Of a DNA stretch of 64,000 nt, positions 36,881-44,878 are shown piece by piece. This DNA comes from Mycolicibacterium sediminis (lineage in GTDB: Bacteria > Actinomycetota > Actinomycetes > Mycobacteriales > Mycobacteriaceae). Each line of letters begins with the position of its first letter. Positions within the stretch are counted from its first letter, which is position 1. The stretch is taken from positions 1,736,001-1,800,000 of the forward strand of contig NZ_AP022588.1 of assembly GCF_010731735.1 (NCBI RefSeq), in the 5' to 3' direction. The notes beneath the pieces are model-generated. The model was not told the DNA's origin and did not search any database. It saw nothing but the letters and a program-made list of their open reading frames with translations. The position numbers and the translations under genes were made by a program.

Positions 36881-38259
36881 CCGACGCGCGGGTGCGCGCC
36901 GGATTCGCCTCGCTCGCGGTCTCGGTAGCGGTCGCGGTGACGAGTTGTCCTGCGGCATGGGCGATTACGCCCCCCGAGATCGACGCTCAGGTGGCACCGC
37001 CGCCGGGCACGGCCGGCCCGGTTGCTCCGATGGCACAGCGCAGCCCCTGCCTCGTCGCGGGTGTCCTACCGGGCAGCGATCCCGGTGCCGCGAGCCCCAA
37101 CGGCGGGCTGCTGAACCTGACGGGCGCGTGGGAGTACAGCCGTGGCGACGGCCAGACGGTCGCCGTCATCGACACCGGGGTCCGCCCCGGCCCCCGCCTG
37201 CCGAACGTCGAACCCGGCGGTGACTACGTCGAGAACACCGACGGGCTCACCGACTGCGACGGCCACGGGACCCTGGTGGCGGGTCTCATCGCCGGACAGC
37301 CCGGCGAGGACGGCTTCTCGGGCGTGGCGCCCGGCGCACGGCTGATCTCCATCCGCCAGACTTCGGGACGGTTCGCACCCCGCGCGACGGGGGAGGACCC
37401 CTTGCTGGTTCGGGCGACGCTGGACGTCACGAGCCTGGCCCGCGCCGTGGTGCGGGCCGCCGATCTGGGCGCACGGATCATCAACGTCTCGACGGTGACC
37501 TGCCTGCCCGCCAACAAGGCTGTCGCACAGGACGAACTCGGTGCGGCCCTGCGCTACGCGGCGGTCGAGAAGGACGTCGTCATCGTCGCCGCGGCGGGCA
37601 ACAACCGGGCCGGGCTGAACGCGGGGTCGGCCTGTCCGTCGAACCCGCTGTCGGACCCCGGGCGTCCCGACGACGCGCGCAACTGGGCGGGCGTCACCTC
37701 GGTGTCGATCCCGTCGTGGTGGCAGCCCTATGTGCTCTCGGTCGGATCGGTCAGCGCGCAGGGCCGGCCGTCCGACTTCACGTCCGCGGGACCGTGGGTG
37801 GGACTCGCCGCGCCCGGGCAGGGCATCGCTTCGGTGAGCAACGCCGACGGCGGTGGACTCGCCAACGCGCTGCCCAACGATCAGGGTGAACTGTTCGGCG
37901 TCAGCGGCACCAGCTACGCCGCGGCGTACGTGTCGGGCGTCGCCGCCCTGGTTCGCAGCCGCTTCCCGGAGCTGCGCGCCGACGAGGTCGTGCGCCGGAT
38001 CACCGCCAGCGCGCACGGCGCCGCACGGTCGCCGTCCAACCTCGTCGGGGCGGGCACGGTCGATCCGGTCGCCGCCCTGACGTGGGACGTCGGCGCCGAC
38101 GACGGCGCCGAGGCGCCGGAGTCACGGCAACTCGCCGCGCCCGCACCGCCCGAGGTCGTCGACCACACTCCTCGCACCATCGCCTTCGTCGGCACCGGCG
38201 TCCTCGCCGTCGCCGCGGCGGCCACCCTGATCGCCGCACATCGACGGAAGGAGGGCTGA
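36877..38259 (+). CDS. mycP3: Mycosin-3, ESX-3 subtilisin-like serine protease MycP3
   Basis: A 460-residue membrane-anchored protease. It has an N-terminal signal (about 1-30), an N-terminal extension, a subtilase domain with triad D99 (AVIDTG), H130 (DGHGT) and S346 (GVSGTSYAA), oxyanion N in AAAGNN, and a C-terminal transmembrane helix near 433-453. Mycosins cap the periplasmic face of the ESX membrane complex and stabilise it. Start is the GTG at 36877, overlapping the eccD3 stop. The stop shares one base with the eccE3 start (TGATG). Confidence 0.95.
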   Translation: MTDARVRAGFASLAVSVAVAVTSCPAAWAITPPEIDAQVAPPPGTAGPVAPMAQRSPCLVAGVLPGSDPGAASPNGGLLNLTGAWEYSRGDGQTVAVIDTGVRPGPRLPNVEPGGDYVENTDGLTDCDGHGTLVAGLIAGQPGEDGFSGVAPGARLISIRQTSGRFAPRATGEDPLLVRATLDVTSLARAVVRAADLGARIINVSTVTCLPANKAVAQDELGAALRYAAVEKDVVIVAAAGNNRAGLNAGSACPSNPLSDPGRPDDARNWAGVTSVSIPSWWQPYVLSVGSVSAQGRPSDFTSAGPWVGLAAPGQGIASVSNADGGGLANALPNDQGELFGVSGTSYAAAYVSGVAALVRSRFPELRADEVVRRITASAHGAARSPSNLVGAGTVDPVAALTWDVGADDGAEAPESRQLAAPAPPEVVDHTPRTIAFVGTGVLAVAAAATLIAAHRRKEG

Positions 38260-39191
38260 TGACCGCCCGACTCACACTGGCGCTGCTCGTCGTCATACCC
38301 GCCGCCATGGGTTACCCGTGGCACACACCCACCGAGCGCTGGGTGCTCGGCGTCGCGATAGCGGTGGTGCTGATCGTGCTGGCGTGGTGGCGGGGACAGT
38401 TCCTCACCACGATGATCCGCCGCCGGCTGGCGGTGGCGCGACGCAACCGCGGGGCCGGCGCGTCGACGCCTTCGGACGACGTGACGGTGCTGCTCTCGAT
38501 GGCCGGGCGGTCGGATGCGACGCTGCCGCTCGACGTGATCGCCGGCTACGTGGAGCGGTACGGCGTGCGGTGCGCGTCCGTGCGCGTCACCACCCTCGAC
38601 CTCGGTGACACCCGGCGCACGTGGGTCGCCCTGACGGTGGCCGCGGTCGACAACCTGGCGGCGCTGCGGGCCAGGTCGCCCGAACTGCCGCTGTTCGAGA
38701 CGGCGGAGATCGTCGGCAGGCGGTTGGCCGACCATCTGCGCGAACTCGGCGTCGAGGCGGTCATCGTCGACGACGTCGAGGGCCCTCTCGTCGAGTCGGC
38801 TCGCGAGACGTGGCACGGGCTGCGCGACGACGCCGGATTCGTCAGCGCATACCGGATCCCCGTCGACGACACCCTGCCCGAGCGTCTCGAGCAGGTGTGG
38901 GCCCATGCGGGCGAGGCGACGTGGACGGCGCTGGAGTTCAGTGGTTCCGCTGCCCGGCCGTCGGCGGTGGCGGTGGCGGCCATCCGCACCGACGACGTCC
39001 AGAAGGGTTCGCCCGTCCCCGGTCTGGTGCCGCAGAGCGGACGGCATCGCCCGCTGCTGAGCGCCCTCGGCTCGGATACCGGCGAGGCCCTCGGCCTCGA
39101 CCCGGCACCGTTGCGGGCGGACGTGCTCGACCGGCTGCACTGGCCGATGGGTTCGGCGGAAGTGGCGGGCGGAGCGCACGCGCGCTTGTAG
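38259..39191 (+). CDS. eccE3: ESX-3 membrane protein EccE3
   Basis: A 310-residue protein with two N-terminal transmembrane helices (about 5-22 and 28-45) and a cytosolic/periphery domain containing TLDLGDTRRTWVALTV, FETAEIVGRRLADHL and YRIPVD. EccE is the peripheral subunit that stabilises the ESX-3 core. The ATG at 38259 overlaps the mycP3 stop by one base. It is shorter than Rv0292 (331 aa). It is the last recognised ESX-3 gene, but a small membrane protein gene follows 9 bases later. Confidence 0.93.
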   Translation: MTARLTLALLVVIPAAMGYPWHTPTERWVLGVAIAVVLIVLAWWRGQFLTTMIRRRLAVARRNRGAGASTPSDDVTVLLSMAGRSDATLPLDVIAGYVERYGVRCASVRVTTLDLGDTRRTWVALTVAAVDNLAALRARSPELPLFETAEIVGRRLADHLRELGVEAVIVDDVEGPLVESARETWHGLRDDAGFVSAYRIPVDDTLPERLEQVWAHAGEATWTALEFSGSAARPSAVAVAAIRTDDVQKGSPVPGLVPQSGRHRPLLSALGSDTGEALGLDPAPLRADVLDRLHWPMGSAEVAGGAHARL

Positions 39192-39200
39192 CATCGCCGC

Positions 39201-39653
39201 ATGGCAGGGTTTGCTGCCGGAGACCGGTCGGTCCTGGCGCTGGCCTCGGCGACCGCCATCGGCGCGGTGGTCGGGGCGATGGCGCTGTGGCCGCACGCCG
39301 TCGACGACGCCTCGCCGGTCGAGCCCGTCCCGTCGTCCACCTCGACGAGCACTCCCATGGTGGCCGTGCCCGCAGGAACCGTCTCGGTGGCGCCGGAACC
39401 GCCGGTGGACGCGCCTGCCCTGGCACCCGTCGTCGACGCACCCGTGCCGGTCTCGGTGCCCCCACCCGTGGTGACGGCCCCGCCGCCCGGCCCGACGTCC
39501 AGCACCCCGCGACGGACACCGACCCCGACGCTGCGGACGCCGATGAGCGTGAGCCCGACCCCGCGGACCGCCTTCCCCAACCAGCCGGGCGGCACCGGTG
39601 ACGGTGACACCGACGGCGGCCTACTACCGGGCGTCGGCCTCGGCCCCTTGTAG
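39201..39653 (+). CDS. Proline-rich single-pass membrane or secreted protein downstream of eccE3
   Basis: A 150-residue protein with one N-terminal hydrophobic segment (ASATAIGAVVGAMALWP, about 15-31). The rest is almost wholly Pro/Val/Thr/Ser-rich, with repeated PPPV, TPTPT-like runs and a Gly/Asp end. This is the composition of an extended cell-wall-spanning tail. It starts 9 bases after eccE3, so it is probably read with the ESX-3 operon; in M. tuberculosis, from memory, Rv0293c follows eccE3 directly. I recognise no family. The hydrophobic segment lacks a clear signal-peptidase site, so a membrane anchor is more likely than release. Confidence 0.7.
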   Translation: MAGFAAGDRSVLALASATAIGAVVGAMALWPHAVDDASPVEPVPSSTSTSTPMVAVPAGTVSVAPEPPVDAPALAPVVDAPVPVSVPPPVVTAPPPGPTSSTPRRTPTPTLRTPMSVSPTPRTAFPNQPGGTGDGDTDGGLLPGVGLGPL

Positions 39654-39662
39654 CGTCGCCGC

Positions 39663-39719
39663 CGAGTGGCCACTTACGTGCGCCGGCAGGCCTGGCTGCG
39701 GCAGGTAACTGGCCACTCG
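39663..39719. terminator. Hairpin ending the ESX-3 operon
   Basis: Arms CGAGTGGCCACTTAC (39663-39677) and GTAACTGGCCACTCG (39705-39719) pair over 15 bases with one mismatch, around a 27-base GC-rich loop. It lies between the converging stops of the proline-rich gene and the hydrolase. It is a likely bidirectional terminator without a T tract. Confidence 0.65.
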
Positions 39720-39721
39720 AG

Positions 39722-40921
39722 CTAGTCGAACATGAACTCCGAGAGGAAGCGCGTCATGCGGCGCAGGTAGTCCGGCTGGCTGACGTGCAGGACGTGATTG
39801 CCGGGGAACCAGTGGAACGCGCACCGGTCCCAGTGCTGCCACAGCCGCTCGGCCTGCTCGGGCGGAGCCAGACGATCGCCGAGCCCGGTGATGATGAGTC
39901 GCCGGTCCTTCGGCACCAGCGGCCGATAGTTCAGCGGCGAGTGGTAGGCGGACGCGGCGGTCATCAGGTCCTGGTCGGTGTGCGTCATCCGATTGCCGAG
40001 CTTGACGAGCAGGTTGGCGGGGAACCAGTCGTCGAACGCCGCGTCCGGCGTGACCACGGGGACGTTCGGGATCACGGCCTGGACGCGGTCGTCGACGCCG
40101 GCGATCAGCGCCGAGGTGTAGCCGCCCAGCGACATCCCGGTCAGAGCGATGCGGTCCACTCCGGTGTACTCGAGATGGTCGAGCACGGAACGGAAGTCGT
40201 GCACGGCCTGTGCCATCGCCTCGGCGAACCCTGCGAGCCCGTCGGCGAAATAACCGTAACCGCTGAACGGCGAACCCCTTTCGGCTCGCCTGCCATGGAA
40301 GGGCAGGGTGTACAGCACGATGTCGTAGCCGGCGCGGTAGAACCACGGCAGCGAGAAGAACAGCCCGTTGAACAGGTACGCCGACCCCATGAAGCCGTGG
40401 ATCAGGCACAGCGTCGGATGCGGTCCGTCGTCGTGGCGCCAGTGCTGCGCGTGCACGACGCTGTTGCGCGCGTATCCCAGGCGGCGGTCCCGTACCGCGG
40501 GGTTGACGGCCTCGAAGCTGCTCGCGAACCGCAGGTTCTCCACCCGTCCGCGGGCAGTCCACTCGGCGATCGGATTGGCCGGCCGCGTCGACACCCGCGG
40601 CGGCCGGGTGGGCGCGGGGAACGAGGCCGCGGGATCCTTGCCGGCGGCCAGGTCGGCGTAGAACTCGAGCGCCGCGTGCTCGGCCCGCGTATCGGAGGGG
40701 CGCAGGGCCGACATCGCCATCCGCGGCAGCATCGTCGCGCTGATCACGGACGCGATCGCGGTGCGCAGACCCAGATCGGCGACCGCCGACGAGTCCACGA
40801 TCAGCCGCTGCTCCCAGGTGAGATCCTCCCGCCGGGGGAGACCACCCCTGGTGGCGTCCGCACCGGGGACGTCGAGGACGGGGATCGGTGGATCGATCGC
40901 ATCCGTCTGCGCTTGCGCCAT
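39722..40921 (-). CDS. Alpha/beta hydrolase (Rv0293c-like)
   Basis: A 399-residue protein. A helical N-terminal region of about 170 residues precedes an alpha/beta hydrolase core with LIHGFMGSAY (oxyanion loop), the nucleophile elbow ALTGMSLGGYTSAL, an Asp candidate in TGLGDRLAPPEQ and the final His in FPGNHVLHVS. The active-site set is complete. Position directly after ESX-3, in reverse orientation, and length (400 aa) match M. tuberculosis Rv0293c. The substrate is unknown. Confidence 0.86.
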   Translation of the reverse strand: MAQAQTDAIDPPIPVLDVPGADATRGGLPRREDLTWEQRLIVDSSAVADLGLRTAIASVISATMLPRMAMSALRPSDTRAEHAALEFYADLAAGKDPAASFPAPTRPPRVSTRPANPIAEWTARGRVENLRFASSFEAVNPAVRDRRLGYARNSVVHAQHWRHDDGPHPTLCLIHGFMGSAYLFNGLFFSLPWFYRAGYDIVLYTLPFHGRRAERGSPFSGYGYFADGLAGFAEAMAQAVHDFRSVLDHLEYTGVDRIALTGMSLGGYTSALIAGVDDRVQAVIPNVPVVTPDAAFDDWFPANLLVKLGNRMTHTDQDLMTAASAYHSPLNYRPLVPKDRRLIITGLGDRLAPPEQAERLWQHWDRCAFHWFPGNHVLHVSQPDYLRRMTRFLSEFMFD

Positions 40922-41063
40922 ACGCGATGGTAACCCGGCACTCGGGTGTCACCGGCGAGCCGTCTATGCGTGGCATATGAGTTCCTCGCACTGCAGATGA
41001 ACGCCAACCATCCTGGAGGAGACGCACCAACCACACATCCCAGACGAACGAAGGAGTTCCCTG

Positions 41064-41366
41064 ATGAAGAGCTATGCGGCAACGGGTTTCGCGATCGGCG
41101 CGCTGATGATGGGCGGGATTGCGCTCGCACCATCGGCGGCCGCCGTGCCGATGGGCGGCTCGGCCGAGGACACCGTCGAGTGGCTGCGCTCCGAGGGCTA
41201 CCAGGTCCAGCTCGACGGCGGACCCAGTCAGGGATCGCTGTCCCAGTGCACCGCAACGGGTGTGAGTGGTCTGCGCGGTTCGAACGTCGACGACGACGAT
41301 CGCCGGATCGACGGGACCCAACTCGACACGGTGCACGTGACGACCTCCTGCAACGACACCGTCTAG
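41064..41366 (+). CDS. Small secreted mycobacterial protein
   Basis: A 100-residue exported protein. It has a signal peptide (lysine, then ATGFAIGALMMGGIALA, cleavage near AAAVP at about 26-28) and a short mature domain with EWLRSEGYQVQLDG, then two Cys (SQCTATGV and TTSCNDTV) likely forming a disulfide. This is a common mycobacterial small-secreted-protein pattern of unknown function. GGAG precedes the ATG at 41064. Its TAG stop lies in a CTAG that is also the stop of the convergent glycosyltransferase gene, so the two genes overlap by four bases. Confidence 0.82.
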   Translation: MKSYAATGFAIGALMMGGIALAPSAAAVPMGGSAEDTVEWLRSEGYQVQLDGGPSQGSLSQCTATGVSGLRGSNVDDDDRRIDGTQLDTVHVTTSCNDTV

Positions 41367-43144
41367 GACAACCGGTACACCAGGGAGTCGCCGACGGTCG
41401 TCGGTGGGAACGTCGCGGCCACCCAGTCGGCGATCTCCCGGGTGTGCGCAGTCGAATGATTCTGCGAGCGAACGACTTCGCCGTGCGGCCGGGCCGCTCC
41501 CGCACCGCCCGCCTCCACCCAGTAGGTCACCCGGCCGGCATGCACGTCGTCGACGAACCGTGCCAACGTCGGCACGGGGTCGCCACCCCATCCGCCGACG
41601 GCCATCACCGCCGTCCCCGAAGAGATCTCGAGGGCAGCGGCCGACTGCGCTCCGTTGGTCGCCGCCGACCATGGCGTGTCGGTGGCGGCCAGCAGATCGG
41701 CGAGCCGGGTGTCGTCCTGTTCGTCCCCCGTCCACGAGGCAGCGGCGGTCGCCCTGCCGTGTGGCATGACCACCGCACTCGGGACGGACCCGTGGTGCGG
41801 TGTGCCGACGGTCGCCACGGTGAAGACGACGCTGCCCACCGCCAGCGACGCGGCACCCAGCAGTGCGCCGGGCCCCGTAAACCGGTGGCCGATCGACAGC
41901 GCCGCGGCTGCCAAAACGCCTGTGGCCATCACCAGCGTTGCGAATCGGACCCCGTTGCGCTGCAGCAGGAGCGACGACCACGACGACCCGGCCAGCACCA
42001 GGGCAGCCATCGCGATCCGACCGCCCCACGCGTCGCGCCACCGCCACGCCCACGTCGACCCCAGCCCCACGAGCGCTGCCACGGCGGGCGCGAGCAGGAC
42101 CGCGTAGTAGGGGTGCTCGGTGCCGCGCATGTAGCTCAGGACGACGCCGGTCACCACCAGCCAGCCGGCCCACGCGACCAGGGCGGCACGCTCCACCCGC
42201 CCGAGCCGACCGCGGCAGGCGAGGTAGGCGCCGATGCCGGTCGCCACGAGCGCCGCGGGCAGCAACCAGGAGATCTCGTCACCCATCTCACCCGTGAACA
42301 GTCGTCCCACGCCCGCGGTTCGGGCGCCACCGGCGACGCGGGGCGAATCCTGACCGAGGATCCGGCTCGCGCCGTTGTAGCCGAAGGCGAGGTCGAGCAC
42401 CGAGTCGTCGGTCGAACCGCCCACGTAGGGGCGTGAATCCGCGGGGATCAGTGCGACCGCCGCCACCCACCAGCCCGCACCGATCACCAGTGCGACGCCC
42501 GCAGCCGCGAGGTGCGCGACCCGTCGACGCCAGCGGATGGCCGCGCAGGTCAGGTAGGCGGCGGCGAAGCCGGGCACCACCAGCAGCGCCTGCAGCATCT
42601 TCGTCAGGAACGCCAGCCCCACCACCGCGCCCACGAACACCGGCCAGCGCCACGACGTCGACCGCACCGCCCGGATCGACCCGTAGGCGGCGACGGTCGA
42701 CAGCAGCACCAGCAGTGCGTCGGGATCGTCGAACCGGAACATCAGCGCCGCCGCGGGGACGAGCGCGAGGGTGACACCGGCCACCAGGCCCGCCACCGCA
42801 CCCTCCACCGCGTCGGTGAACGTCCGGCGCATGGTCGCGTACAGCACCGCCACCGCGGCCACCCCCATCAGCGCCTGCGGGGCGAGCACCGCGAGCGGGT
42901 GCATGCCGAACACGCGCACCGAGAGTCCCGTCACCCACAGCGCGGCGGGCGGCTTGTCGACGGTGATGAAGTTCCGGGCGTCGAGCGACCCGAAGAACCA
43001 CGCCGACCAGCTCTGCGCGCCGGCCTGGGCGGCCGCCGCGTAGTAGGTGTTGCCGTACCCGCTGGCCGACAGGTTCCACAGGTACAGGGTGGCCGTGCCC
43101 GCGAGCACGGCGGCGAGCGTCCACCGCGGCCACCGGTCGGTCAC
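41363..43144 (-). CDS. GT39/ArnT-like polyprenyl-dependent glycosyltransferase (mannosyltransferase-like)
   Basis: A 593-residue polytopic membrane protein with roughly 11-13 hydrophobic helices. The first periplasmic loop carries GYGNTYYAAAAQAG and NFITVDKPPAALWV, the YYA...DKPP pattern of the YkcB/ArnT branch of GT39, which uses polyprenyl-phosphate sugars. A C-terminal periplasmic domain (about 470-593) contains VGGWGGDPVPTL. The acceptor could be a protein, lipid or wall glycan and is not predictable. Its stop shares CTAG with the small secreted protein; whether they are functionally linked is unknown. Confidence 0.85.
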   Translation of the reverse strand: MTDRWPRWTLAAVLAGTATLYLWNLSASGYGNTYYAAAAQAGAQSWSAWFFGSLDARNFITVDKPPAALWVTGLSVRVFGMHPLAVLAPQALMGVAAVAVLYATMRRTFTDAVEGAVAGLVAGVTLALVPAAALMFRFDDPDALLVLLSTVAAYGSIRAVRSTSWRWPVFVGAVVGLAFLTKMLQALLVVPGFAAAYLTCAAIRWRRRVAHLAAAGVALVIGAGWWVAAVALIPADSRPYVGGSTDDSVLDLAFGYNGASRILGQDSPRVAGGARTAGVGRLFTGEMGDEISWLLPAALVATGIGAYLACRGRLGRVERAALVAWAGWLVVTGVVLSYMRGTEHPYYAVLLAPAVAALVGLGSTWAWRWRDAWGGRIAMAALVLAGSSWSSLLLQRNGVRFATLVMATGVLAAAALSIGHRFTGPGALLGAASLAVGSVVFTVATVGTPHHGSVPSAVVMPHGRATAAASWTGDEQDDTRLADLLAATDTPWSAATNGAQSAAALEISSGTAVMAVGGWGGDPVPTLARFVDDVHAGRVTYWVEAGGAGAARPHGEVVRSQNHSTAHTREIADWVAATFPPTTVGDSLVYRLS

Positions 43145-43195
43145 GGGGTCAGCGTCGTCGGGGATGCTCCCGAGAGCCGGTGCGGCGCCTGTGAA

Positions 43196-44080
43196 TCACC
43201 TGGGCGCGAGGTCGAACAGGCGGGCGCCGTTGTCGTACAGCACCGCTCGCCGCCAGTCGTCGTCCACGTCGTCGAGTCGGGTCACGGAGGTGAGTGCCTC
43301 GGCGTACCCGTACGGGATGTTGGGGAAGTCGCTGCCGAACAGGATGCGGTCGCCGACGTCGCGCAGCCGCGAGTAGTCGGCGGTGGGGAAGGGCATCGTC
43401 TCCTCGGCGAAGGCCGTGAACGCCATGGTGGTGTCGAGGTAGACGTCGTCGAACCGCTGACACAGGTCCAGGAACTCCGAGTACTCCGGCATGCCGAGGT
43501 GCGCGACGATCAGGCGCAGCCGGGGATGGTGTAAGAGGACGTCGAGCACCGGCCCGGGACCGGTGTACTCGCCCGGCGCGGGACCCGAGCCGCAGTGCAT
43601 GACGACGGGTACGCGCGCGTCGGCGATCATGCCCCAGGCGGCGTCGAGCAGCGGGTCGGACGGGTCGTACCGACCGACCTGGACGTGCGCCTTGAACACC
43701 CGGGCGCCCCGCCCGATCGCATCGGCGACGTAGTCCTCGACACCCGGTTCCGGGTACAGCGTCGCGGTGGCCAGGCAGTCGGGGGTCGCCTCCGCGAACT
43801 GGGCCGCCCACTGGTTCAGCCACGCCGCCATCCCGGGCTTGTGCGGGTAGACCAGCGAGGTGAACGCGACGACGCCGAACTCACGCAGGGTGCGCAGGCG
43901 TTCCACCTCGTCGGTGCGGTAGGTGATCGGCCACTCGCGGCCGACCAGCGGACCCGCCGAGTCGAAGTACTGCCAGACCTTGTCCATGACCCGCTTGGGC
44001 ATGAAGTGGGTGTGCACGTCGACGATCCCGGGCAGCCCGAGGTCCGCCCAGATCCGCCGCACGGCCGCTGTCTCTTCCAT
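43196..44080 (-). CDS. Amidohydrolase-family metal-dependent hydrolase (amidohydrolase-2 type)
   Basis: A 294-residue TIM-barrel metallohydrolase. Metal ligands are visible as HTH in [11 protein letters not shown] in VMHCGSG, H in VAHLGMPE and the catalytic D in [12 protein letters not shown]. The family includes decarboxylases and lactonases such as the 2-amino-3-carboxymuconate semialdehyde decarboxylase group. The ATG at 44080 is preferred over a longer open frame because it places the metal motif near the N-terminus as usual. It is divergent from tam across 30 bases. Confidence 0.85.
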   Translation of the reverse strand: MEETAAVRRIWADLGLPGIVDVHTHFMPKRVMDKVWQYFDSAGPLVGREWPITYRTDEVERLRTLREFGVVAFTSLVYPHKPGMAAWLNQWAAQFAEATPDCLATATLYPEPGVEDYVADAIGRGARVFKAHVQVGRYDPSDPLLDAAWGMIADARVPVVMHCGSGPAPGEYTGPGPVLDVLLHHPRLRLIVAHLGMPEYSEFLDLCQRFDDVYLDTTMAFTAFAEETMPFPTADYSRLRDVGDRILFGSDFPNIPYGYAEALTSVTRLDDVDDDWRRAVLYDNGARLFDLAPR

Positions 44081-44110
44081 CACCGGACAGGATGGCAGAG
44101 GATCGCAGGC

Positions 44111-44878
44111 ATGTGGAATCCCGACGTCTACCTCGCCTTCGCCGACCATCGCGGTCGGCCGTTCTTCGACCTGCTGTCGCGGGTGGGGGCGCAGAGCCCC
44201 CGCCGGGTGGTCGACCTCGGCTGCGGACCCGGAAACCTGACCGTGACGCTGGCCGAGCGGTGGCCGGACGCGGTCATCGAGGCCGTCGACAGCTCGGCCG
44301 AGATGGTCGAGGCGGCCCGCGCCCGCGGGCTGGACGCGAAGCTGTCGGGCATCGCCGACTGGTCGCCGAAGCCCGACACGGACGTCGTCGTGTCCAACGC
44401 CGCACTACAGTGGGTGCCCGGACACGCGGACATGCTGGTGCGGTGGGCCGGCCTGCTCGATCCGGGGGCGTGGATCGCCATGCAGGTGCCCGGTAACTTC
44501 GACGCCCCCTCGCACGAGGCCGTGCGCACGGTCGCCCGGTCGGACGAGTTCGCCGATGCGTTGGCCGACATGCCGTTCCGCGAGGCCGACGTGGTCGCCG
44601 CCCCGACCGGGTACGCGGAACTGCTGGCCGACGCCGGATGCGTGGTGGACGCCTGGGAGACCATCTACGTCCATCAGCTCACCGGGGACACGCCGGTGCT
44701 GGACTGGATTACGGGCACCGCACTGACCCAGGTGCGCAGCCGGCTCGACGACGACGCCTGGGAGCGGTACCGCCAGGCCATCATTCCGCTTCTGGCTCAG
44801 GCCTACCCGATGCGGCGTGACGGCACGACGTACTTCCCGTTTCGGCGGGTGTTCGTGGTGGCGCGGGTCGGCGGCTGA
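44111..44878 (+). CDS. tam: Trans-aconitate 2-methyltransferase
   Basis: A 255-residue SAM-dependent methyltransferase. It opens [22 protein letters not shown], the Tam hallmark, then has [12 protein letters not shown] (SAM motif I), [10 protein letters not shown] (motif II acidic) and [11 protein letters not shown]. It esterifies trans-aconitate, a spontaneous isomer and inhibitor of the TCA cycle. It matches M. tuberculosis Rv0294 in size and position. The ATG at 44111 is favoured over the longer frame, which is a shadow of the amidohydrolase. Its TGA abuts the convergent cysNC stop with no spacer. Confidence 0.92.
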   Translation: MWNPDVYLAFADHRGRPFFDLLSRVGAQSPRRVVDLGCGPGNLTVTLAERWPDAVIEAVDSSAEMVEAARARGLDAKLSGIADWSPKPDTDVVVSNAALQWVPGHADMLVRWAGLLDPGAWIAMQVPGNFDAPSHEAVRTVARSDEFADALADMPFREADVVAAPTGYAELLADAGCVVDAWETIYVHQLTGDTPVLDWITGTALTQVRSRLDDDAWERYRQAIIPLLAQAYPMRRDGTTYFPFRRVFVVARVGG

